Part shown: positions 35,822-45,252 of the stretch, piece after piece
Numbering within the stretch: the first letter of the stretch is position 1
How the letters are laid out: every line of letters starts with the position of its first letter
Source of the DNA: Peribacillus muralis
GTDB taxonomy: Bacteria; Bacillota; Bacilli; Bacillales; DSM-1321
Direction: 5' to 3'
NCBI RefSeq assembly: GCF_001645685.2
Contig: NZ_CP017080.1
Span: 3,029,051 to 3,093,050 of the forward strand
Length of the DNA stretch: 64,000 nt
Notes under the pieces: model-generated
The model's database searches: none
What the model was told of the DNA's origin: nothing
The model's input: only the letters and a program-made list of their open reading frames with translations
Translations under genes and position numbers: made by a program

Positions 35822-37243
35822 TTATGAATGAATGGCTAGACCATCGACAGCTAGCGCTGCCTCGCCGATTGCTTCGGAAAGACTTGGATGCGGATGAATG
35901 GTTTTTGCTATCTCCCAAGGCGTCGCATCAAGCACACTTGCAAGACCTGCTTCTGAAATCATATCCGTGACATGTGGTCCTATCATATGAACTCCTAGGA
36001 TATCATCCGTTTTCTTGTCTGCAATGATTTTGACAAAGCCATCCGCTTCTCCATAAACAAGCGCCTTACCGACTGCACGGAATGGGAATTTACCAATTTT
36101 AAGCTCGTACCCTTCCTTTTTCGCCTGTTCTTCCGTCAGACCTACGCTGGCGGCTTCCGGACTTGAATACACACATTTTGAAATAAGCGAATAATCCAAT
36201 CGTTCCGGTTTTTGCCCAGCCATATGTTCGACGGCTGTAATCCCTTCATGTGAAGCTACATGTGCCAATTGCAAACCGCCGATACAGTCACCGATCGCAT
36301 AGATGTGCGTTTCCTTCGTTTGGAAAAACTCATTGGTTTCAATGTAGCCTTTTTCTTTGACGATTTCAGTATTTTCAAGGCCGATTCCTTCAACATTTGC
36401 TGACCTGCCAACGGAAACGAGCATTTTTTCTGCCGTGAATTCCTCTGTCGTTCCATTTACTTCAGCAGAAATGACTACTGAACCATCCGTTTTCAAGGTT
36501 TCTGGCAATACCTTTGCTCCCGTGACGAATTTAACGCCTTTTTTACCGAGAAGACGCAGCATTTCCTTTGATATATCATGATCCTCGGTCGGGATGATCC
36601 TATCTGCATATTCCAGCACCGTCACTTCCACGCCAAAATCGTTAAGCATGGATGCCCATTCAATGCCGATGACTCCCCCACCGACAATTATGATGGAACG
36701 GGGCAGGCTCTCAAGCTTAAGAGCTTCATCAGATGTAAGCACCATTTCGCCATCGATTTCCAAACCGGGCAGTGTCCTTGGACGGGAACCGGTGGCAATG
36801 ATGATATTTTGGGGAATCAGCATTTCATTTTCACTGCCATTGTTCATTTCCACGGAAATCGTTCCTGGCATCGGTGAAAAGATCGATGGGCCAAGGATAC
36901 GCCCCAAACCTTCATACACCGTGATCTTCCCTTGTTTCATCAGGTGCTGTACACCTTTATAAAGTTGATCGACCACTTTATTTTTTCTGTCCTGCACCTT
37001 TGAGAAATCTATCTTAACATCTTCGGTCACAATACCGAATTCCTCACTTTTCACGGCAGTCTGATAAACTTCCGCACTTCTTAAAAGTGCTTTTGAAGGA
37101 ATACATCCATTATGTAGACACGTTCCGCCGAGTTTGCCCTTCTCCACGACAGCCGTTTTCAAACCTAATTGAGCAGCCCTTATTGCAGCCACATACCCGC
37201 CAGTTCCTCCGCCGAGGATAACGAGGTCGAATTCTTCAGCCAA
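35822..37243 (-). CDS. lpdV: Dihydrolipoamide dehydrogenase of the BKD complex (E3)
   Basis: The 473-residue FAD enzyme has FAD motif ILGGGTGGYVAA (9-20), redox-active disulfide Cys42-Cys47 (GGTCLHNGCIPSK), NAD motif IIIVGGGVIGIEWAS and active-site base in ATPWEIAKTIHPHPSLSEA. It reoxidises lipoamide on BkdB. The start is TTG 37243, eight bases after AGGAGGAG. The 133-base gap to bcd holds a hairpin and no gene; in B. subtilis buk lies at this point. Confidence 0.95.
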   Translation of the reverse strand: MAEEFDLVILGGGTGGYVAAIRAAQLGLKTAVVEKGKLGGTCLHNGCIPSKALLRSAEVYQTAVKSEEFGIVTEDVKIDFSKVQDRKNKVVDQLYKGVQHLMKQGKITVYEGLGRILGPSIFSPMPGTISVEMNNGSENEMLIPQNIIIATGSRPRTLPGLEIDGEMVLTSDEALKLESLPRSIIIVGGGVIGIEWASMLNDFGVEVTVLEYADRIIPTEDHDISKEMLRLLGKKGVKFVTGAKVLPETLKTDGSVVISAEVNGTTEEFTAEKMLVSVGRSANVEGIGLENTEIVKEKGYIETNEFFQTKETHIYAIGDCIGGLQLAHVASHEGITAVEHMAGQKPERLDYSLISKCVYSSPEAASVGLTEEQAKKEGYELKIGKFPFRAVGKALVYGEADGFVKIIADKKTDDILGVHMIGPHVTDMISEAGLASVLDATPWEIAKTIHPHPSLSEAIGEAALAVDGLAIHS

Positions 37244-37318
37244 AATGACTCCTCCTCACTATTAAACAATTGGGCCCCCAATTTCACTGCCCCTTTGTTT
37301 ATTACGTTACCCATGTTC

Positions 37319-37358
37319 AAGATTCCTGTGTTCATTTGTAAATAATCACAGGAATCTT
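37319..37358 (-). other. Intercistronic hairpin between bcd and lpdV
   Basis: AAGATTCCTGTG (37319-37330) and CACAGGAATCTT (37347-37358) form a perfect 12-bp stem with a 16-base loop. No T run follows in the direction of transcription, so it is more likely an RNA-processing or 3'-protection element than a terminator. Confidence 0.7.
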
Positions 37359-37376
37359 CATGTTGTCCCATTAAAA

Positions 37377-38474
37377 TCATTTACGTCCATTCAATATATG
37401 CTTTTCATTTTGCAGAAATTGGCTTCTCGAATTCCTCATTCGTGCAATACGTTCCTCAGCCATCCGGTCCGCGGCTTTATAGGTTGGAATTTGATCACGT
37501 TTTGCGATCTCAATCACGCGTTCAATGGTGTCATAAACCATTTCCACCTTCTTAAGGGCTCTTTCCCGATTATACCCTAAAAGCTCATCCGCGACATTTA
37601 TGACTCCGCCTGCATTAATGACATAATCAGGTGCATAAATAATGCCTTTTTCATGAATTTGGTCTCCATGAACAGCTTCCTTCAATTGATTATTGGCTGC
37701 TCCTGCAATGACCTTCGCCTTAATTTGATTGATGGTTTGATCATTGATGACGGCACCCAATGCACAAGGTGCATATATATCACATTCGACTCCATAAATT
37801 TCATCCGTATTAACGGCAGTTGCGCCAAACGATTCAACCGCACGTGCAACGCTATCTTTATTGATATCCGTAACGATGAGCTTAGCACCCTCCTCATGAA
37901 GATGACGGCATAAGTTATAAGCCACATTCCCGACGCCTTGAACGGCTACGACTTTCCCTTCCAATGAATCCGTGCCAAAAGCTTCTTTGGCAGCGGCTTT
38001 CATTCCACGATAAACGCCATAAGCCGTTACAGGTGAAGGATTGCCTGAAGAACCGAATGCAGGGGAAATCCCGGTTACAAAATCCGTTTCCTCATGAATA
38101 AGATCCATATCCTCCACTGTTGTCCCTACATCTTCAGCTGTTATATAACGTCCGTTCAACCCTTGGATATACCTTCCGAAGGCACGGAACATTTCCTCAT
38201 TTTTATCCTTACGCGGATCGCCGATGATCACGGTTTTACCTCCGCCTAAATTCAGCCCGGCAGCCGCGTTTTTATAGGTCATCCCTTTTGAAAGCCTCAG
38301 GGCATCTTCGATCGCATCTTCTTCGGATGCATACGTCCACATCCTCGTACCCCCAAGTGCTGGCCCCAACGTCGTATCATGAATGGCTATGATTGCTTTC
38401 AAGCCTGATTGTTTATCCTGACAGAATAGCAATTGTTCGTAATCATACTTCTCAAGATATTTAAAAATTTCCAT
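37377..38474 (-). CDS. bcd: Leucine/branched-chain amino acid dehydrogenase
   Basis: The 365-residue enzyme is close to B. subtilis Bcd in length. It deaminates leucine, valine and isoleucine to keto acids with NAD. Seen are [33 protein letters not shown] with the catalytic lysines, [10 protein letters not shown] and the NAD-binding [20 protein letters not shown]. The ATG at 38474 has the SD GGGAGGA eight bases upstream; in-frame codons further up are not conserved. It is the first gene after the sigma-L promoter, so it heads the operon. The phosphotransbutyrylase gene that precedes it in B. subtilis is absent. Confidence 0.93.
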   Translation of the reverse strand: MEIFKYLEKYDYEQLLFCQDKQSGLKAIIAIHDTTLGPALGGTRMWTYASEEDAIEDALRLSKGMTYKNAAAGLNLGGGKTVIIGDPRKDKNEEMFRAFGRYIQGLNGRYITAEDVGTTVEDMDLIHEETDFVTGISPAFGSSGNPSPVTAYGVYRGMKAAAKEAFGTDSLEGKVVAVQGVGNVAYNLCRHLHEEGAKLIVTDINKDSVARAVESFGATAVNTDEIYGVECDIYAPCALGAVINDQTINQIKAKVIAGAANNQLKEAVHGDQIHEKGIIYAPDYVINAGGVINVADELLGYNRERALKKVEMVYDTIERVIEIAKRDQIPTYKAADRMAEERIARMRNSRSQFLQNEKHILNGRK

Positions 38475-38636
38475 AAAGAAATCCTCCCTAGATGTTTTAT
38501 TGCGTGACAGTTTAAGCAAGGATGAAACGGTTCAGCCTTACCGTTTAATACGTTCATTTCAATTAATATTTGCTGCTTACATGATATTTTCCTCGATGGA
38601 AAAAGTGCGCTTGAAACATGCAACTCACCTAACTAT

Positions 38637-38661
38637 CGTACGCGTTAATTCGTTGCGTACG
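38637..38661 (-). other. Stem-loop at the predicted 5' end of the bkd mRNA
   Basis: CGTACGC (38637-38643) pairs with GCGTACG (38655-38661) over an 11-base loop. It falls within a few bases of the start predicted from the sigma-L promoter (about 38663), so the transcript would begin with this hairpin. A stabilising role is inferred. Confidence 0.5.
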
Positions 38662-38673
38662 TTTTATTAAATA

Positions 38674-38690
38674 TGCAAATAACATGCCAA
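38674..38690 (-). promoter_or_regulatory. Sigma-L (sigma-54) promoter of the bkd operon
   Basis: Read leftward the site is TTGGCATGTTATTTGCA, which fits the -24/-12 consensus YTGGCACG-N4-TTGCW with one change (T for C). It lies about 190 bases before bcd and about 190 bases after the gene for the sigma-54 activator BkdR. Confidence 0.9.
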
Positions 38691-38833
38691 TAAAAGGGTG
38701 CCAAAAGCCCCGGTCACATCAAAATGGGGATGCCTGCTGAAAAGTTTACCCATTATAGCCTATACCAAAATTAAAAAAATTTCATGCCAGAAGTGAATTC
38801 TCACATAAATTAAAATAAATCAGAAAATTTCAT

Positions 38834-38864
38834 GCAATATTTTGCGCACTACGCAATATTTTGC
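38834..38864. promoter_or_regulatory. Tandem repeats, candidate BkdR upstream activating sequence
   Basis: GCAATATTTTGC occurs exactly twice, at 38834-38845 and 38853-38864, 19 bp apart and about 150 bp upstream of the sigma-L promoter. Repeats nearly two helical turns apart at this distance are what a sigma-54 activator needs. BkdR binding is inferred. Confidence 0.6.
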
Positions 38865-38876
38865 ATGCATTTTTTT

Positions 38877-40940
38877 TCACAGTTCTAGTTTTTCCATTTT
38901 GTAATATAGATTTCTGACTGAGATGCCAAGCGCTTTTGCCGTAAGCGTTTTATTTCCATTAAAGGTATGTATCGCTTGCTCAATGATTTTCGCTTCACAC
39001 TCGTCTATTATCTCCGAGAGCGTTTTACCTGATACGTAGGCAGGGGGCTTCGATATCTCTTTATCATGTTTAAATGATTCTGATTCCGTTTCGATAAAAT
39101 CGGGAATATGCTGGATATCAATGATCGTTTCATTCAATTTCATGAAAATGATCGCCCGTCCCAATATGTTTTCCAGTTCCCTGACATTCCCCGGCCAGTC
39201 ATAATTTTTCATTTTATGTATCGCAGACGCAGTGATTCCTTCTATGCCCCTCCCGTACTCTTGATTGATTTTATGAATTAAATGTTCCGCCAGTTCCCTT
39301 AAATCTTCCTTTCGCTTCCGTAAAGGAGCGATGAAAATAGGCATGCGGTTCAACCTGAAGTATAGGTCTTCCCTGAAGGAACCGTTGGATATCGCTTTTT
39401 CAAGGTTGATATTCGTAGCGGCTATGACCCTGACATTGATGGCAATCGGCTTTGTTCCGCCTACTCTGATGATTTCCCGTTCTTGTAAAACACGAAGCAA
39501 TTTAGCTTGGATATTGGCAGGCAATTCACCAATTTCGTCCAAAAAGATACTCCCTTGATTGGCCTCTTCAAAGAAACCGACCTTTCCGCCCCTGCTTGCC
39601 CCTGTAAAGGCTCCCTCTTCATACCCGAACAGTTCACTTTCAAGTAGTGATTCAGAGATGGCTGCACAGTTAACGCGAACGAATTTATTGAATTTCCTAT
39701 CGCTCGCATTGTGGATGGCATGGGCAAATAACTCCTTGCCTGTCCCTGATTCACCCCTCAGTAAAACAGTCGCCGGTGTCCTTGCTGATAATTTCGCCTG
39801 TTCAACGGGCAGCTTCATTTCTTCGGAAGCTCCTATTATATCATCAAAGGAATATTTAGCCTGAAGTGTCCTGATGATCTGACGTGCCCGATTCAATTCA
39901 TGAGTCAAGTTCTGGATTTCCGACACATCATGAATGACGCCCACACTTCCTTTCAAATGGCCATCGACAATGATTGGCGCAACATTCACGATTACCTCCT
40001 TATGCTTCGGGCCGACGCGCATATTGACTCCCCGCACAGGCTTTCTTGTCTGGAGCACTTTCATATGCATGCTTTCGCCTTCGTATATATCAATGGATGC
40101 CGGCTTTCCAATCACTTGGTTCTTTGTCAAACCGGTAATCCTTGTATATGCAGGATTGATCAAAAGGCCCCTCCCTTGCTCATCTACGACTGAAATGGCT
40201 TCATCACTTGATTGAATGATTGCTTGGAGCATTGTCTGAATTTCCTTTAAATCCGTGATTTGCTCCGCTAGCTGGACTGCTTCCGTTTTATTCCTGAACA
40301 TGGAAAAGGCACCGATGATTTCCCCATCGGCATTCACAAGAGGAATTCTTGTTGCAATGAGCTCCAATCCATTACCAAGGATGATCCGCTGATTCACTTC
40401 CTTCCGGTTCGTTTCCATCACACGCAACAAACCCGTTGAAGGGACGAGATCTTTAATATGTCTGCCAATCACATCCTTACGTGGTATGCTCGCTGCTCGC
40501 TCGGCACTATCATTGAACATGACGATCAATCCATCATGATCGATCACGACCATTCCTTCACTGGTCGTATTGAGGATGAGGTCCATTTTTGCCGAAGCGT
40601 TCTCCAATATATTAATTAACCGATTTTTTTCTTCAAAAAGCTTGGACATGATGTGGGCGACGCTGCCTGGAATGAGGATCGTCCGATCGCCCATCTCCCT
40701 TTTGATCTCCTTATAGACCGCTGGATCCCCCGTGGTATCGACGATGATGTCCAAATCCTCAGTTAATCCCCTTCTCCAGCTAGTCACTGTAGGAATCCCT
40801 CGTTCTTTGGCAGCAAGCATCCCTTCTGTACATTCATTCGTATCAGCCATATAAACGATTGAGAATACTTCACTTTCCGAAAGGAGTTTCAACACGGTCG
40901 TTCCCCCGACGCCCCCTCCTACTATCATGACCTTTTGCAT
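38877..40940 (-). CDS. bkdR: Sigma-54-dependent activator of branched-chain amino acid catabolism
   Basis: The 687-residue regulator has several parts. Residues 1-110 form a Rossmann-like region ([20 protein letters not shown]). Two PAS domains follow (about 115-215 and 230-340). The central AAA+ domain has Walker [19 protein letters not shown] and the sigma-54 contact GAFTGA ([14 protein letters not shown]). The C-terminal Fis-type helix-turn-helix is [21 protein letters not shown]. subtilis BkdR has a comparable layout and activates ptb-bcd-buk-lpdV-bkd with sigma-L. The gene lies directly upstream of the operon it should control. Confidence 0.93.
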   Translation of the reverse strand: MQKVMIVGGGVGGTTVLKLLSESEVFSIVYMADTNECTEGMLAAKERGIPTVTSWRRGLTEDLDIIVDTTGDPAVYKEIKREMGDRTILIPGSVAHIMSKLFEEKNRLINILENASAKMDLILNTTSEGMVVIDHDGLIVMFNDSAERAASIPRKDVIGRHIKDLVPSTGLLRVMETNRKEVNQRIILGNGLELIATRIPLVNADGEIIGAFSMFRNKTEAVQLAEQITDLKEIQTMLQAIIQSSDEAISVVDEQGRGLLINPAYTRITGLTKNQVIGKPASIDIYEGESMHMKVLQTRKPVRGVNMRVGPKHKEVIVNVAPIIVDGHLKGSVGVIHDVSEIQNLTHELNRARQIIRTLQAKYSFDDIIGASEEMKLPVEQAKLSARTPATVLLRGESGTGKELFAHAIHNASDRKFNKFVRVNCAAISESLLESELFGYEEGAFTGASRGGKVGFFEEANQGSIFLDEIGELPANIQAKLLRVLQEREIIRVGGTKPIAINVRVIAATNINLEKAISNGSFREDLYFRLNRMPIFIAPLRKRKEDLRELAEHLIHKINQEYGRGIEGITASAIHKMKNYDWPGNVRELENILGRAIIFMKLNETIIDIQHIPDFIETESESFKHDKEISKPPAYVSGKTLSEIIDECEAKIIEQAIHTFNGNKTLTAKALGISVRNLYYKMEKLEL

Positions 40941-41145
40941 GAGCCAGCTCCCTTCAGATAATTACCTCATAAATAAAAAATACCCAGCAATCCTTTTCGT
41001 ACTCTCCCCTCATTTTAGCATATTGATTTAATCTAAAAAACAGTCATCACACTCCCAGCCTTTTTCCGTTTTCCCGGAACTTGACAAATATTTTATATCC
41101 TTTATCATTTTTTTAAGACGGAATTATCGGAAGGGATTGGACCGA

Positions 41146-41382
41146 ATGAAACGCTTACTCGCTTTTTTGATACTTTTTATCCCCGGGGCATTTGCCGCTT
41201 ACGGTATAAAAATAATGAGGGACATGGTATTCGGCATTTTACAGCCTCCCTATCCACACCTATGGCTGCAATTCTTAATCGGTATGATTATTACGATTGG
41301 GGGAATTGCCTTTATTGCAGGGTTCATCCTTCATCGAGATCGGAAACAAAATAAGGTTCAAAGCAGGTTCAATAAGTTTTAA
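41146..41382 (+). CDS. yqzF: DUF2627 membrane protein YqzF
   Basis: The 78-residue protein has two membrane segments (LLAFLILFIPGAFAAYGI, about 4-22, and WLQFLIGMIITIGGIAFIAG, about 41-62). A conserved loop MRDMVFGILQPPYP lies between them and a basic cytoplasmic tail follows (HRDRKQNKVQSRFNK). It matches the YqzF/DUF2627 family of Bacillus, whose function is unknown. ATG 41146 is used because AAGGGA is correctly spaced for it and not for the TTG three codons earlier. It is divergent from bkdR, as in B. subtilis. Confidence 0.85.
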   Translation: MKRLLAFLILFIPGAFAAYGIKIMRDMVFGILQPPYPHLWLQFLIGMIITIGGIAFIAGFILHRDRKQNKVQSRFNKF

Positions 41383-41388
41383 TTCTTG

Positions 41389-41427
41389 AAAAGAAGGTGC
41401 CATTCAATATGGCACCTTCTTTCTTTT
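41389..41427. terminator. Bidirectional terminator between yqzF and the GDPD gene
   Basis: AAAAGAAGGTGCCAT (41389-41403) pairs with ATGGCACCTTCTTT (41409-41422) over a 5-base loop and CTTTT follows. It ends both converging genes; the GDPD stop codon lies inside its right flank. Confidence 0.88.
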
Positions 41428-42157
41428 ACATATTAAGTCCTTCCCTGACCCGTACCGCTACTTTGGGAAAATCGGTGATGATGGCGCTGCACCCCATACC
41501 GTATAACCGCTTCATTTCAGCTGCTTTATTAATGGTATAGGGCCTTACAGGCATACCCATGCTCAAAGATGCTTGAATGATGGCATCCGGGGCAGCACGG
41601 ATATTCGGATGGATGGCGCTTCCGCCAATTGCTTTTGCATAAACCCACGGCATGTAAAGGCCATCCCTATAGAGCGGTGCTGTTTCCAGTTCAGGCGCCA
41701 ATTGATGACAATTGACCAAACTATAATGATTGAAGGAAGAAAGAATGATCCTTCCCTCCATCTCGTATGCACGTACGAGTTGGATGACCTTCTCCTCCAA
41801 GCCTGGATAAAGGAAAAAAGTGTTTTTCAATTCAATGTTGCACAACAATTGATTATGGCTTAGCCATATCAATAACTCCTCGAGCGTCGGTATTTTTTCT
41901 TTTCCCCAATTCCCCTTAAAACCGAAGGATGCATCGACCGTCTTCAACTGTTGCAATGTCCAATCCTTTACATATCCAGAAGCATTTGTCGTTCGGTCCA
42001 GCCTCTCATCATGCATGATGATGACTTCTCCATCTTTAGAAAGCTGAACATCCGTTTCAATTCCATCCGCCCCGACACGTGCTGCTTCATGGAACGCGGA
42101 CATCGTATTTTCCGGATGTGTGCCTGCCGAGCCCCGATGAGCAAAGATTAAGGTCAT
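41426..42157 (-). CDS. Glycerophosphodiester phosphodiesterase (cytoplasmic)
   Basis: The 243-residue GDPD-family TIM barrel has FAHRGSAGTHPENTMSAF at the start (catalytic His-Arg and Glu), ADGIETDVQLSKDGEVIIMHDERLDR (Glu, Asp and second His), and NIELKN for the metal Glu. It hydrolyses deacylated phospholipids to glycerol 3-phosphate plus alcohol. There is no signal peptide, so it acts inside the cell, unlike secreted GlpQ. The ATG at 42157 follows GAGAGGTGGG. Its place next to yqzF corresponds to B. subtilis yqiK. Confidence 0.88.
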   Translation of the reverse strand: MTLIFAHRGSAGTHPENTMSAFHEAARVGADGIETDVQLSKDGEVIIMHDERLDRTTNASGYVKDWTLQQLKTVDASFGFKGNWGKEKIPTLEELLIWLSHNQLLCNIELKNTFFLYPGLEEKVIQLVRAYEMEGRIILSSFNHYSLVNCHQLAPELETAPLYRDGLYMPWVYAKAIGGSAIHPNIRAAPDAIIQASLSMGMPVRPYTINKAAEMKRLYGMGCSAIITDFPKVAVRVREGLNM

Positions 42158-42217
42158 GTTGAACGCACCCACCTCTCAAAAACCGTTATATCCCAATTTA
42201 TGAAAAGTCAGCGAAAT

Positions 42218-43795
42218 TCAGTCGAAATGCAGGTGATTATTTTCTGCATAGAATGTTCCCTTCGTCATATCATCCAATTTCTTTTCCAAACTTTTGATTT
42301 GCAAGCGTGTATGCGGAAAGGCCATTTGGCCAATCGTGATTTCACCTTCTCCTTTTGATTCAAGCATATCCATGAGAGATTTCCGTTTCCCATCAATTTG
42401 AAAAATATGGGCTAACAATAACTCCATTTGCTTTCTGGTCTGTTCATATTGGAATTGCTGCACTTCAGTCCATTCACCAAGAAACATATCAAATACTTCA
42501 AGCTTTTCCTTTATCGATTCCAATTGTTTTATCTTTGACTTATATAGAAGCAAGGTTTGGTTCAGTTCTTCCTTGATAAGATTACGATTAAACCCCTTAA
42601 CGGTAATGATCGTTTTCCGTTCCATACGGTTACCGATCACTGCCGCCCTCACCTTTCCTTGCGCCTCGATTACGCCGCCAATTAATTTCCCCTTTTTTTC
42701 GTCCGTGAAAATATTCTTCGCTTTAAGGAAACTGCCCAGCGAATATGATCCAATATGTATATTTTCTCCAGCGGTTAAATGACATTCATTGGCATATTTC
42801 ACAAAAATGTTTCTTCCGGCCGAGACCTTTGATAGCCCTTTACCAAATATCCCCCCTTTAATGAAAACATCGCCCTCTTTTGAGTTGATTTCTTCCACAT
42901 TACATACACCGAGTTCACTTAATATGGAGATATCCTTCGTAGCTGTCATGGAAAAATGATCCATGACCGTTCCTTTAACCGTTACGCTCCCATCAAATTC
43001 GATATTACCGGTTTCAATCCCTACATCTCCATCAATCAATAAGTGTGCGCCTACCGTAATCTTTCCATCCCTGAATTCCACTACTCCGTCAATCAATGCT
43101 CTTAAAACAATCTTACCTTCTTCCTCATATTCAGCGATCGTCTTTTTGTCATAAAGAAGTTTTTTATCCTTTCCTTTTCTAGGCAAAGCAAGCTCCCCCG
43201 TTATCAACCGCCCCATTTCCCCTGAAGAAGGCGGTATCCTTTCGCCAAGCCAATCGCCCTTCTTCACCTCATCGAGAAAACTCATGTCATAATAATCAGC
43301 TTTCCCATCTTCCCTGACCGCAGGCTTTCGCTCCGATCGTTTGAAATAGGTGACGACGGCATCCTTGCCATGGACTGGTTCCTTTCCCAACGCGATGACC
43401 GTACGATCTTTATTGGTCAGTTCGTTTTGCAAAACATTCATCAATATCCCATCTGAAATATATTCCTTTTGTAAATTCTCCAGAATATTTGCGACAATGG
43501 CTGAATGATTCTCGTTAAGGTAGTTTTCTGAACAATTGAGCTTAACATGTGCGGACATTTTATCTTCAGCTATGTCCACCTCCACTATCGGTTTCACCCG
43601 TCCCACAGGAATTCTTTCACCATTAGCCTCCGTAAGGGCTTGTTTTACGTCTTTCACGTGCTCTAGCACTATTTGTGGAAACGTGAGCAGGATCGCGTTT
43701 AAGTTCAGAATCGGAAAGCCCTTCAAATGAACGCTGATATACACAACTCCGAGGTCATCCTCTAATACAAAATGCTCATTTTTCACAAAAATCAT
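42218..43795 (-). CDS. FapA-family (DUF342) protein
   Basis: The 525-residue protein has an N-terminal domain (1-160), then a repetitive beta-helix-like part with FapA blocks: RIPPSSGEMGRLITGELALP, VEFRDGKITVGAHLLIDGDV and SVTVKGTVMDHFSMTATKDI. A coiled-coil C-terminus follows (KSKIKQLESIKEKLEVFDMF). FapA proteins are linked to polar flagellar assembly in Vibrio; Bacillus homologues are unassigned. No flagellar gene is nearby. AGGAGGTGATCG gives a strong start at 43795. The gene lies downstream of spo0A in the same direction but behind a strong terminator, so it has its own promoter. Confidence 0.8.
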   Translation of the reverse strand: MIFVKNEHFVLEDDLGVVYISVHLKGFPILNLNAILLTFPQIVLEHVKDVKQALTEANGERIPVGRVKPIVEVDIAEDKMSAHVKLNCSENYLNENHSAIVANILENLQKEYISDGILMNVLQNELTNKDRTVIALGKEPVHGKDAVVTYFKRSERKPAVREDGKADYYDMSFLDEVKKGDWLGERIPPSSGEMGRLITGELALPRKGKDKKLLYDKKTIAEYEEEGKIVLRALIDGVVEFRDGKITVGAHLLIDGDVGIETGNIEFDGSVTVKGTVMDHFSMTATKDISILSELGVCNVEEINSKEGDVFIKGGIFGKGLSKVSAGRNIFVKYANECHLTAGENIHIGSYSLGSFLKAKNIFTDEKKGKLIGGVIEAQGKVRAAVIGNRMERKTIITVKGFNRNLIKEELNQTLLLYKSKIKQLESIKEKLEVFDMFLGEWTEVQQFQYEQTRKQMELLLAHIFQIDGKRKSLMDMLESKGEGEITIGQMAFPHTRLQIKSLEKKLDDMTKGTFYAENNHLHFD

Positions 43796-44150
43796 ATGCG
43801 ATCACCTCCATCAAACGATTATATATACCTATGATTATAATCGAAACATTAAGATAAATCCCAAAATAGGAAACTTTTTTCTATTTTTAAAATGATCTGA
43901 CTTGATAAGAAAAACAAAAACGCCTTTTATTTATTGGATTCTTCCTGCAAAATCCAATAAATAAAAGGCGTTTAATTTTTAGCCGGCAGTGTAAAAAATT
44001 GAAGTTGCCAAATAGAATGAATCGCAAAGCAACTTCTTTCAGTCTCATGCCACCAGCAAGGGGAATTCCTATTTATCTTTAGCGGCTCTAGCCTTTACTT
44101 GTCGAAGGATAACACAACGAGTCTTTATCAACAGGTTCCCCGTATCCCTG
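43796..44150. other. Region between spo0A and the FapA-like gene
   Basis: It holds the spo0A terminator and the promoter of the FapA-like gene; AT-rich TATAAT-type boxes occur leftward at about 43820-43845. A TGTCGAA heptamer, the Spo0A-box core, lies at 44100-44106 just after spo0A; a single box may be chance. No gene is seen. Confidence 0.4.
43919..43974 (-). terminator. Long perfect hairpin terminator after spo0A
   Basis: 22 bp (43919-43940, beginning AACGCCTTTT) pair without mismatch with 43951-43972, loop 10 bases. Runs of T follow in both directions. It insulates spo0A from the FapA-like gene. Confidence 0.88.
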
Positions 44151-44942
44151 TCAAGAAGCTTTATGTTCAAGGCGAAGCTTATCGGCAACCATCGCTATAA
44201 ATTCGGAATTCGTGGGTTTTGCCTTGGTCATGCTGACTGTATAACCGAATAGAGATGAAATGGATTCAATGTTGCCGCGGCTCCAGGCCACTTCAATTGC
44301 ATGGCGGATGGCACGCTCAACACGGCTGGCGGTTGTATTGTATTTTTTGGCGATATCCGGATACAAAACCTTGGTAATCGACCCCAGCAGTTCAATATCG
44401 TTGTAAACCATGGATATTGCTTCCCTCAAATACAAATAGCCCTTAATGTGTGCAGGTACACCAATCTCATGGATGATGCTTGTAATGCTGGCATCAAGAT
44501 TTTTGGGCTTGGATTCGTTTTGGGGACGATAGCTGAACTGACTATGATTTTTCAATACCGCCTGTCCTTTACCGCTCACCTGCCGAATATGATTGGCCAG
44601 GTTCTCCATATCAAAAGGCTTTAGGATAAAGTACGACGCGCCTAAATCAACTGCTTTTTTCGTGACATCTTCTTGACCAAAGGCAGTAAGCATAATTACA
44701 TTAGGCATGGCGCCACGTTTTACTTCACGAAGCTTTTCCAGTACACCTAACCCATCTAAATGAGGCATGATAATATCAAGGATCAATATATCGGGATCAA
44801 CGCTTTCAAGCATACCCAGGCAGTCTTGACCGTTATGGGCTACCCCAATTACCTCCATATCTTCCTGTGCAGAAATGTATTCTTCCAGAAGGCCAACAAG
44901 TTCTCTATTATCATCTACAACGCACACCTTAATTTTTTTCAC
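44151..44942 (-). CDS. spo0A: Sporulation master regulator Spo0A
   Basis: The 263-residue response regulator has a receiver domain (1-125) with Asp10-Asp11, the phosphorylated Asp56 in [12 protein letters not shown], the Thr of MLTAFG and Lys of ILKPFD. The C-terminal Spo0A DNA-binding domain (about 150-263) includes the recognition helix [19 protein letters not shown]. Phosphorylated by the phosphorelay, it binds TGTCGAA boxes and commits the cell to sporulation. The start is GTG 44942, about nine bases after GAGGAGGAAA, the same start codon as in B. subtilis. Confidence 0.97.
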   Translation of the reverse strand: MKKIKVCVVDDNRELVGLLEEYISAQEDMEVIGVAHNGQDCLGMLESVDPDILILDIIMPHLDGLGVLEKLREVKRGAMPNVIMLTAFGQEDVTKKAVDLGASYFILKPFDMENLANHIRQVSGKGQAVLKNHSQFSYRPQNESKPKNLDASITSIIHEIGVPAHIKGYLYLREAISMVYNDIELLGSITKVLYPDIAKKYNTTASRVERAIRHAIEVAWSRGNIESISSLFGYTVSMTKAKPTNSEFIAMVADKLRLEHKAS

Positions 44943-45010
44943 GCTTGATTTCCTCCTCAACTACAATTGGTCTTTTTTTCTATATGACTAAATTCTATTG
45001 TAATTGAACT

Positions 45011-45037
45011 TTTCGACAATGGAAACTAAATTCCTTT
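45011..45037 (-). promoter_or_regulatory. Candidate sigma-H promoter of spo0A overlapping a Spo0A box
   Basis: Leftward, AAAGGAATT (45029-45037), 11 bp and GTCGAAA (45011-45017) fit the sigma-H pattern with one change at the last -10 base. The -10 region shares bases with the 0A box TGTCGAA (45012-45018), so Spo0A binding could directly gate the promoter. B. subtilis spo0A has a sigma-H promoter with 0A boxes. Confidence 0.6.
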
Positions 45038-45123
45038 TATTTTTGAAAAAATATAAGGAATTCAATATTATTCTCCCGATATCTCTTGTTTTCGACTTCG
45101 TTTGCTATCCGAATAAATCGATT

Positions 45124-45130
45124 TGTCGAA
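45124..45130. promoter_or_regulatory. Spo0A box upstream of spo0A
   Basis: TGTCGAA is an exact 0A-box core about 185 bases upstream of the spo0A start. A near match (AGTCGAA on the minus strand) lies at about 45091-45097 and a further perfect core at 45012-45018, suggesting autoregulation through several sites. Confidence 0.6.
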
Positions 45131-45252
45131 AAATCTTCACATCGTTATCATTTTATCACATCGTTTCGAAAAATCCTCTACTTTTTAATTAAAACAATTG
45201 AAATCCCCTACTTACCCTTTTTTGCGAATGGAACTCTGACCGTCACTCAAGC

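Noticed and set aside
44100..44106. TGTCGAA downstream of spo0A as a functional Spo0A box
   Set aside because: It is a single heptamer with no promoter near; such a match is expected by chance in AT-rich DNA of this length.
45004..45192. Open frame in the spo0A-spoIVB gap
   Set aside because: Its AT-rich content is explained by promoter and Spo0A boxes; no ribosome site is present.
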